From the IMG/VR virus record IMGVR_UViG_3300025120_000205, positions 1 to 36,611 of that record: a DNA stretch of 36,611 bases; one strand, 5' to 3'. The notes beneath the pieces are model-generated. The model was not told where the DNA came from. It searched no databases and worked only from the letters and a program-made list of their open reading frames with translations. A program made the translations under genes and the position numbers. Shown here one piece after another: positions 29,646-36,611 of this stretch (positions are counted from its first letter, which is position 1; every line of letters begins with the position of its first letter). Origin of the DNA: a virus.

Positions 29646-31277
29646 ATGGCAGACAAGAGTTATATAGGATACAAGGCAGCCCCAGCTATTGACTGGGGGA
29701 AACTAACGTCGGAGTTCTCACAGGGGCTTATGGAGATAGGTGCAAGGAGAGGCGTTCAGGACATGTACTTCGACAAGCTGAGTCGTGATAACATGGATGC
29801 CGTTAGGGATACGGAAGACTTCCAGTCTCAAGACGTTAATACACTTGTTAGCGGTGCAGTTACACAGGGTGTTAATAACAGCTACGAGATGAATAAGCTT
29901 GTAAAGTCTGGTAAGCTGAACCACAACGAGTACAGGAACTTCATGAATAACGCATCATCGTCATGGACCGAGTTTTCAAAGACCATGAAGACCATAGATC
30001 AAACCATACAGACTGGCCTTGAGCGTCAGCAGGTTGGGGAGGACGGGAATCCTCTGGGCTCTCAATACGAGCAGGACCTGATAGAGTGGAGGACAAAGCT
30101 TCTAGACCTTAAGAACAAAACCATATACCAGGATCCAAAGCTGGGGAAGTATTTTCTTGCAGAGCTAAATGATGAGGGCATAATAGGTGACCCCAACAAT
30201 CTTCAGGAGATGAGGAACCTTAACAAGCAAATGAATATAAACGATAACTTCTTTAATTTTAATAAGCTTGTGAAGGATAGATCTGCTGGCATCGCCTCAT
30301 ATGAGGAGGCACTTGTTGAGGACATAGAGACGGTAGATGGAAAGGTAAGGAATAACATTTACATGACCGAAAGAGGTGAGGTTATGAATCCAGGTGTCCC
30401 TGACGCTATATCAAGAACCCAGGCATACATAAAATCAAATCCTAGACTTATCTACAACACACTCAAGCAGAGCGATGACAGGTACCAGTCGTTCTTCAAT
30501 GAAGAGGATTACGCCAATAAAATGTATGATCTAGTAGAGATAGAGAACGGGGCCAGACAGGTGAGGGGTGAGGATATTCTTAAGGAAGGCAGCAAAGATT
30601 ACGAAGATTTTATGACAGATAACGACAAGTTTCTTGTTGAAAACATAACTGACGCACAGGGAGTATTCCAACCCAATCCTAATGCTGAACAGAGATCTGA
30701 ATTGAATGCAGTTGTCGAAAGTACGTTCATGTCTAACCTTGGGTACTCAAGGGTAGAAGCAAAGCCATTAACTAAAGACAAAGGAAAAGGCAAAGGAAAA
30801 GGCAAAGGTAATGGTAAGGATGACGTTGTAAATTTTGATCTGTACGAGACATTGTATACCGCAATAACTGATGGTGACTCAGACATTCTAAATAATAGAA
30901 AGACAAGCGAGGCTAAGGACCTAAGGTTTGAAGTAACACTTGATGGTATAGATGTGTACGACATGTCTCTAAATCCTGTTGGAGATCCCAAGAATAAAAT
31001 AATTTCTAAAGGAAAGTCATTGACAGACCTGGTGTCATACTTCTACGGAAAGTCTGGTGCCACTGGTGGTACTAAGCCAGAGGCTACATACAACGCAGAG
31101 AGAGATGCCTTCTACAAGGCAAACCCAAAGAAAATAGAAATCGCCATGATGGAGGAGCAGACGGAAGAGATTCCAGCAGATCAGATGGCCAGCAATCAGG
31201 GCGGAAACTTTTTTACAAACTTAGTAAGATCAGGAAGAAACTTCCTTTCAGGGGGTAACAATCAAAACATATCATAA
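29646..31277 (+). CDS. Probable internal virion protein
   Basis: This 543-residue protein starts MADKSYIGYKAAPAIDWGKL and is mostly helical up to about residue 370. A low-complexity Lys/Gly linker (KGKGKGKGKGNGK, about 379-391) is encoded by a 12-nt tandem repeat. The remaining C-terminal part has mixed strands (LRFEVTLDGIDVYDMSLNPV) and ends in FFTNLVRSGRNFLSGG. A place between the Ala/Gln-rich internal protein and the giant polyvalent protein matches the core/ejection protein block of short-tailed phages. No enzyme motif is visible. Confidence 0.65.
   Translation: MADKSYIGYKAAPAIDWGKLTSEFSQGLMEIGARRGVQDMYFDKLSRDNMDAVRDTEDFQSQDVNTLVSGAVTQGVNNSYEMNKLVKSGKLNHNEYRNFMNNASSSWTEFSKTMKTIDQTIQTGLERQQVGEDGNPLGSQYEQDLIEWRTKLLDLKNKTIYQDPKLGKYFLAELNDEGIIGDPNNLQEMRNLNKQMNINDNFFNFNKLVKDRSAGIASYEEALVEDIETVDGKVRNNIYMTERGEVMNPGVPDAISRTQAYIKSNPRLIYNTLKQSDDRYQSFFNEEDYANKMYDLVEIENGARQVRGEDILKEGSKDYEDFMTDNDKFLVENITDAQGVFQPNPNAEQRSELNAVVESTFMSNLGYSRVEAKPLTKDKGKGKGKGKGNGKDDVVNFDLYETLYTAITDGDSDILNNRKTSEAKDLRFEVTLDGIDVYDMSLNPVGDPKNKIISKGKSLTDLVSYFYGKSGATGGTKPEATYNAERDAFYKANPKKIEIAMMEEQTEEIPADQMASNQGGNFFTNLVRSGRNFLSGGNNQNIS
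30780..30808 (+). repeat. 12-nt tandem repeat coding Lys-Gly linker
   Basis: AAAGGAAAAGGC is repeated twice in full (30780-30791, 30792-30803), followed by AAAGG. It keeps frame and encodes alternating Lys-Gly, so copy-number change would alter linker length only. Confidence 0.8.
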
Positions 31278-31279
31278 CT

Positions 31280-34200
31280 ATGGCTGAAGACAATCCGATA
31301 GAAGGCTTGGATCCAAATCAATCGGCATTCGAGCCGATTTTAGACATGATGGATCAAAATAGACCTGAGGACCTAAACAGGACCACAACGACAACGACTC
31401 TCTATATCTCTGGAGATAAGACACAGATAGATCAGCCTAAGGAGCCAGTCAAGCAGGATGATCCTATAAAGTCAGCGGTAGATAACTTCAGGCTATATCA
31501 GCAGCAGCAGGGAATGTCTGCAAATGTTGGAGATGTAAACAAACTATTTCCAGATGCAACGGCTGAACAGAGGAGACAGGTGGTTGAGTCATACCCAGAA
31601 TTATTTAAGGAGGACAGGGTATACAACCAGTCTGCAGAGAAGCAGTACCAGGAAGGATTAGATTCAGGAAAGAGCAGTCTTGAAATATTAGATAGCCTTG
31701 TAGCCCAGGATTTTGGTAGTCGTGTAGGCCTGATGAAAAGGTTTCCAAACCTATTCAGCGAGACAGATATACAGGCTGATCAACAAAAAAAAGTTGATGA
31801 TGAGACTGAGGTTTTTAAGGCTGAAGAAAGTCAGGCAAAGATTGAAAAACTTGAGGTTGATTATAAAAAAGCAACGGATTTTAATCAGAAGAGAAGGATA
31901 CAGGAACAGATAGAAGAACTAAAGGGAGATCCAGATGTTTCTGAAAGAAGGGCTAAGATAGATGTAGAGTCAGTTATACCTAGAGAGATAACAGAGGAGG
32001 ACAAGGAGTTAATATTTAGGGATATAAACCCTGACTATGTGACACCGATACTAAAGGACCAGTCAGAGAAGGAGTTCTTTGACCTAAACAATCAGATAGT
32101 ATCAATACAGGGAGGACAATCCATACCTGAAGAGGAATACATATCGGTATATAAGAAGGGTGAGTATGATGCTGAAAAGCATAAGGGGTATGACGAGATA
32201 CTTTCTCGATCTGTTCTCGGACTTATATCTACAGATATGCCTGCAGATATACATAAATCATTCTTTGACAGGAATGGTATGAACAAGTCAGAGATACTAC
32301 TCAGAAACAAGTTAATATTAGAAAACACTCCTGGTTTAGACAGGTCTAAGATATATACAGACGAAGAAGTAGCAGAGCTAGAGATAGCTGCAAATCAAAG
32401 ACTTATTGAAAAAACTGGAGATGTAGAGTTTGAGGAGCAAAGAATAATACTCGGAGAAAATATACGACCTATGGATCTATATAACGATAGATTGATAGAC
32501 AGCAAGAATACGGTATCTAAATTAAACACGGCAGTTGTTGTTGGAGATGAGGATGCTACAATTCAAAACCTACAGGAATTATTTCCAAAGTCTTCAGGGA
32601 CTCAGTTTAGATTTTCAAAGAGTGACCTTGATGGTAAGGATGCGGTAACCATAAGAAATTTTTTTCTTGGAGAGATGACAAATTCAATGGAGATAAATCT
32701 AGACAAAGAAAATGAACCAATTAGAAAGATTAGAAGGTTCATGTCCGAGTCACTTATAGATGCATATATTCAGAAGGATATGTTTGACCTTTCTCAGGGT
32801 GAGGGTAAGTATGTTACAAAGGATGGTAAAATTAAAGAGTTTGAGTTAGCATTATTTAAAACTCTACATCCTAAAAAATTTGGAAGTGTAGATGAGTACA
32901 GCACAGACGATTTTTTAGGGCCTACATATGAGAAGAGTCCATTCATGGTGGATCCAGCAGAAATAAGAAGACAGATATCATACATACAGGCAGAGAGAGA
33001 ATCGATGCCTGCATTTGGACTTGGATCCTCTAAGAAGATTGTACCTCAGGAAACAATCGACATGCTGGAAAATCAGATTCAAATAGCCGCTGCTGTACAT
33101 GCAGAGAAACTCAAACAAAAGGGAGGAGGTATCTTAGGTGCTGTTAAGTATGGATACATGTCTGGAGCTAGTGGGGTGTATGAGTTCATAGAGGACAGGA
33201 TGACTGATGCTAAGTTTCTTTTTGGATCGTATGGTATTAGCGATGATAGAAAGAGAGAATTAAAATCTAAAGGTTTCACTGAGGATCAGATATATGACAT
33301 AGAAAAGAGATATGTAAAAGACAAGACAGAGAGTGCTATTAATAAAACGCTGGGTACATTTTCAAAGGAAAGCCAGGAATCAATAGCTGAGGCAGGACTT
33401 GTTAATGAGGTTCTTATGAACACTATATCTTCTTTGGTTACAATGTCTGGAGGGGCAGGTACAAAGCTTGGAGTACAGGCGGCATTTGCATTGACATCTC
33501 AGGCAAGGCTTGAGAATGAACTCAAGGACACAAACCTTACAGACTTAGAGAAGTTTGCATTAACAATGCCCATGGCTGTGCTTGAGGGTGTGTTTGAGGA
33601 GTTTGGTATGCAGAGTGCATTAAAACCAGGACTTAGTTCGGCAAAGAAGGCTATACTAATGAGAGCCATAAAAGACCTTCCGAAGGATGCAAGTGCTAAG
33701 GCTTTGAATCAATCCATAAAGAGAGTGATTAACGAGCTTGCTGGAGGTGCAGGTCAGAAGATAACAAAGGCAATGGTTTCAGAGGCACTGACTGAGGCAA
33801 CTCAGCAGGGTGCAGAGATTGTTGAAAAGAATATATACAACGCAATAGCAGGAAAAGAGTTGTTCAAGAATGTACCTCGTGTTACAACCATAGAAGGATT
33901 TACTAGGGCTACTGAAGAAGTGTTGGAGGCTGCAAAGATGGGAGCACTAAGTGGTGGTCTTATACAGGGGATGTCTCAGGTATCAAACTATACCGCAAAC
34001 GGATTCAAGAATGCCAAGGATGTAGACTTTGAGCAGACATATCAGTCACTTACAGACGATGTTTATAGAGAACTATTAATGGACCAGATAGATGTAAAGG
34101 TCCTAGCAGGAGAGTTATCTGAACAGGATGCTGATAATATTAAAAATAACTTTAACAAGGCATATCCAATAATGATGGAGATACCTTCAGAACTATCTTC

Positions 34201-36611
34201 AGATCAGAAGCAGCAGTCTTACGACCTTCTTCTAGAAAGAAAGGCACTGGAGGAGCAGGTTAAGGACAAGGATAAGAATCTAGTCGTCAAGCAGACGGAC
34301 AGGATCGCAGAGATAAATAATCAGTTACAACAAATAAGCAAGACAGATGCCATTCAAGAGCAAGAAACAGATGAGAAAGTGCTACCAGATGAACAGTCCG
34401 AAATGGGACTGCAAGAAGTGGAGCAAGGAGACACCAAAGACCAACAAGAAGAAATAAGTCCAGAGAACTCCTCAAACTATGCCAACCTTACAGAGGATAA
34501 GGAGGGTAATGTGGTAGTCTTTCACAGGGGAGATAAGGGATACGAGACAATTAAGCCATCCTCAGGCAAGACCAGGGCGACCTCAAGAGAGGAGGCGTCT
34601 GCAGTCGGAAAGGTGGGCGGTGTGGCCATGTATTACACGGACCAGAACGATGCTGAGACAGCGGTATCAGGAGACTCGCAGTACGCTGTAAAGGTCCCTA
34701 AATCTAAGGTGTATGACGCAAACACTGACTCTAAAAATCTTAAGGAGGAGGCAAAGAAGAGGCATGAGGAGGAGAATCCAGGCAAGGCATTTGACGGAAA
34801 CACAGAGCTTGCATATGTAACAAAGATAGCTGGAGAGCAGGGCTACCAGATGGTAGTGGCTCAGTGGGACGGTAAGACAAGGGCTCAGACCACTCAGGAA
34901 CTTACACCTACAGATGTCCAAGAGGTTGACGGTAACACCGTTACAAAGTCATTCAATGAGACGTATGAGAGCAACAAGGACAAGGGATTTGTACCTGTAA
35001 TTCCAGTCACTCAGGAGGAGGGTCTAACAGGGGTATATGAAAAGATAAGATCGGAGAGAGGTAGCACTCAGACATATGATGAGCTATACTCAATGGTGGA
35101 GGGAAGGAGCAGGGATAAGTACAGCCAGGAACAGGTTACCAAGATGGTCAATGAATCCGACCTGTCTCAGGAGATAAAGGACGAATACAACGCCATAATT
35201 AAGGCAAAGCCTGAGTCTAGAAGGTCTGATAAGACTAGAGATAATATAGCTGGGGTTGAGGTAAAGTACCCAACCACGGAACAGACGGCTGAAAGAAAGG
35301 CCGAGAGAACTAAGCCAGAGTATGTAGACAACGCAGCAAGTCAGAACGAGCAGGAGGATGTAGAGTCATTCCAGAAGGAGCTTGAGGGTGAGTTCGGTAT
35401 GCTTACTGGTGAGAATCCATTGGGTAAGCCTCTGACAGAGGAGGAGAACAGACAGCTTAATGAGAAGGCGGAGGAGTGGTTTAATAAGAAGGGTTACAAG
35501 CCAAGAAGGATTACAGGCAAGTACGGACAGGCAGAGAACTCGTTCTTTGTACCTGGCCTTACGAAGCAGGATGCAATAGCATTCGCTAAGGAGTTTAATC
35601 AGGAGTCTGTCGCTCACTCGGAGGGAATGATCTACCAGAACGGTAAGATGAATCCACGTAAGAAGTCTGACGACAACTTCAAGATGGAGCAGTACTCTCC
35701 AGAGTCTGACTTCGTGTCTGTGGTTAATACAAAGGACGGACTGAAGACATTTACTGTAGGATACGACTTTAAAAAGGAAGAGGACTCAACACCAAAGCCT
35801 AAGCCTAAAAAGAAGGCATCACCAAAGAAGGAGGCGAAGGGTATACGCAGGCAGATAGAGAACGCAAGGAAGGCTATAGCCAAGATACTGCCAGGCGTAG
35901 AGATCGTGGTTCACGAGACCGAGGATTCATACAGGAAGGCGACTAACGAAACAGACAGCAAGAAGCAGTCAACTCGTGGTGAGTACAATTCTAAGACTAA
36001 CAAGATACACATAAATGTATCCAAGGCTAACAATAGGACTGTAGCTCACGAGGTCTTCCATGCCATACTACTAAGCAAGGTTAATACAGACCAGGCCGCT
36101 AAGAATCTTACTGATCGTATGATCAAGGCCTTATCAAAAAATCTTGAGGGGATGCCTGAGGTTAAGCAGGCACTCGACGCATTCGCTGCCAACTATGACG
36201 AGAACATACAGAGCGAGGAGAAGCTTGCAGAGCTGGTCGGTATACTGGCAGGCAACTATGCACAGATGAATAAGCCTAGTCAGAATCTGATCAAGAGGTT
36301 TCTAGATAGACTGGCCAAGATGTTCGGACTGAAGACATTCACTGACGGTGAGGTGGTTGACCTGTTGAACACAATAGCAGGAAAGGTTGCAGTCGGTGCG
36401 GAGATCAGTGATGTAGACCTGAAGGTTATTCCTAAAAATAAAACAGCAGAAATAAAGGAGGCAAATAAAAGATTTCAAGCTGATTTTACCGATCTTAAAT
36501 CTGGAGTTACTTATAGCTTTGATAAAAACACAAATGAATTTAAAAAGATAGAACAAAAATACATAACAAGAAATAAATCCATTTCTGATTTTAATAATGT
36601 ATTTATGATTT
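31280..36611 (+). CDS. Giant polyvalent virion protein, partial at right edge
   Basis: The ATG at 31280, 2 nt after the preceding stop, opens a frame with no stop for 1777 codons; it continues past the window. Order of parts: acidic, Gln-rich helical N-terminus (including DLNRTTTTTTLY near residue 35); helical body; Gly/Ala-rich, partly hydrophobic region (about 688-907); segment about 1078-1208 starting VVVFHRGDKGYE with SREEASAVGKVGGVAMYYTD, which resembles ADP-ribosyltransferase-like domains of polyvalent proteins; a GKYGQAENSFFVPGLTKQDA part (about 1413-1460), like the DUF3293 type; then a zincin with HEVFH at 1590-1594 and acidic candidates for the third ligand near 1646-1651 (EEKLAE). 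Such proteins are packaged and injected to act on the host early. Activities are inferred. Confidence 0.8.
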   Translation, partial: MAEDNPIEGLDPNQSAFEPILDMMDQNRPEDLNRTTTTTTLYISGDKTQIDQPKEPVKQDDPIKSAVDNFRLYQQQQGMSANVGDVNKLFPDATAEQRRQVVESYPELFKEDRVYNQSAEKQYQEGLDSGKSSLEILDSLVAQDFGSRVGLMKRFPNLFSETDIQADQQKKVDDETEVFKAEESQAKIEKLEVDYKKATDFNQKRRIQEQIEELKGDPDVSERRAKIDVESVIPREITEEDKELIFRDINPDYVTPILKDQSEKEFFDLNNQIVSIQGGQSIPEEEYISVYKKGEYDAEKHKGYDEILSRSVLGLISTDMPADIHKSFFDRNGMNKSEILLRNKLILENTPGLDRSKIYTDEEVAELEIAANQRLIEKTGDVEFEEQRIILGENIRPMDLYNDRLIDSKNTVSKLNTAVVVGDEDATIQNLQELFPKSSGTQFRFSKSDLDGKDAVTIRNFFLGEMTNSMEINLDKENEPIRKIRRFMSESLIDAYIQKDMFDLSQGEGKYVTKDGKIKEFELALFKTLHPKKFGSVDEYSTDDFLGPTYEKSPFMVDPAEIRRQISYIQAERESMPAFGLGSSKKIVPQETIDMLENQIQIAAAVHAEKLKQKGGGILGAVKYGYMSGASGVYEFIEDRMTDAKFLFGSYGISDDRKRELKSKGFTEDQIYDIEKRYVKDKTESAINKTLGTFSKESQESIAEAGLVNEVLMNTISSLVTMSGGAGTKLGVQAAFALTSQARLENELKDTNLTDLEKFALTMPMAVLEGVFEEFGMQSALKPGLSSAKKAILMRAIKDLPKDASAKALNQSIKRVINELAGGAGQKITKAMVSEALTEATQQGAEIVEKNIYNAIAGKELFKNVPRVTTIEGFTRATEEVLEAAKMGALSGGLIQGMSQVSNYTANGFKNAKDVDFEQTYQSLTDDVYRELLMDQIDVKVLAGELSEQDADNIKNNFNKAYPIMMEIPSELSSDQKQQSYDLLLERKALEEQVKDKDKNLVVKQTDRIAEINNQLQQISKTDAIQEQETDEKVLPDEQSEMGLQEVEQGDTKDQQEEISPENSSNYANLTEDKEGNVVVFHRGDKGYETIKPSSGKTRATSREEASAVGKVGGVAMYYTDQNDAETAVSGDSQYAVKVPKSKVYDANTDSKNLKEEAKKRHEEENPGKAFDGNTELAYVTKIAGEQGYQMVVAQWDGKTRAQTTQELTPTDVQEVDGNTVTKSFNETYESNKDKGFVPVIPVTQEEGLTGVYEKIRSERGSTQTYDELYSMVEGRSRDKYSQEQVTKMVNESDLSQEIKDEYNAIIKAKPESRRSDKTRDNIAGVEVKYPTTEQTAERKAERTKPEYVDNAASQNEQEDVESFQKELEGEFGMLTGENPLGKPLTEEENRQLNEKAEEWFNKKGYKPRRITGKYGQAENSFFVPGLTKQDAIAFAKEFNQESVAHSEGMIYQNGKMNPRKKSDDNFKMEQYSPESDFVSVVNTKDGLKTFTVGYDFKKEEDSTPKPKPKKKASPKKEAKGIRRQIENARKAIAKILPGVEIVVHETEDSYRKATNETDSKKQSTRGEYNSKTNKIHINVSKANNRTVAHEVFHAILLSKVNTDQAAKNLTDRMIKALSKNLEGMPEVKQALDAFAANYDENIQSEEKLAELVGILAGNYAQMNKPSQNLIKRFLDRLAKMFGLKTFTDGEVVDLLNTIAGKVAVGAEISDVDLKVIPKNKTAEIKEANKRFQADFTDLKSGVTYSFDKNTNEFKKIEQKYITRNKSISDFNNVFMI

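Noticed and set aside
30780-30818. Programmed frameshift at the A-rich Lys-Gly repeat
   Set aside because: The repeat unit is 12 nt, stays in frame and there is no overlapping downstream frame to enter.

Overview
The window looks like the packaging, virion and lysis half of a short-tailed (podovirus-like) phage of a Bacteroidota host, probably marine or freshwater. Three kinds of evidence point to the host: (1) start codons follow A-rich leaders with no Shine-Dalgarno, and many gene starts are preceded by TATATTTG, TATCTTTG or TAAATTTG, matching the Bacteroidota -7 promoter element TAnnTTTG; (2) the large tail protein ends in a BACON-like domain and has the N-terminal pattern of crAss-like phage tail proteins; (3) many small proteins resemble families I recall from Bacteroidota phages. 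There is no sheath, tape measure, integrase, tRNA, rRNA, CRISPR array or replication gene here, so the rest of the genome lies outside the window.

Layout: 1-1049 is non-coding and packed with palindromes, tetranucleotide repeats and a 47-base perfect pyrimidine/purine alternation. 1050-2286 holds four small basic genes closed by a terminator. 2363-4163 encodes a GroEL chaperonin and an overlapping GroES. 4129-4635 is the only minus-strand gene, a winged-helix-like protein whose promoter overlaps that of the next plus-strand genes. 4672-5505 holds four short genes. 5512-6499 encodes a spike-base-like protein and a LamG-like protein. 6525-8520 is a more AT-rich, lysis-like cassette: membrane coiled-coil protein, predicted unimolecular spanin, holin-like protein, 23-residue membrane peptide and Amidase_3 endolysin. 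8556-10078 carries short genes, including a protein with two GroES-like repeats. From 10068: large terminase, portal, scaffold-like protein, major capsid protein, head/neck proteins, a 1385-residue tail protein, a modular fibre with poly-threonine linkers, a glycosyltransferase-like protein that overlaps it, a tail protein, a GNAT-like protein, two internal virion proteins, and a giant polyvalent protein (at least 1777 residues) that runs off the right edge.

How the parts may work together: genes are tightly packed with 1-17 nt overlaps, suggesting translational coupling, and stem-loop terminators backed by promoters divide the region into transcription units. The features most worth follow-up are the complete phage chaperonin pair together with a second, two-domain GroES-like gene; the poly-threonine fibre coupled to a glycosyltransferase-like gene; the five-gene lysis cassette; and the giant protein with an HExxH metallopeptidase and a possible ADP-ribosyltransferase-like segment.
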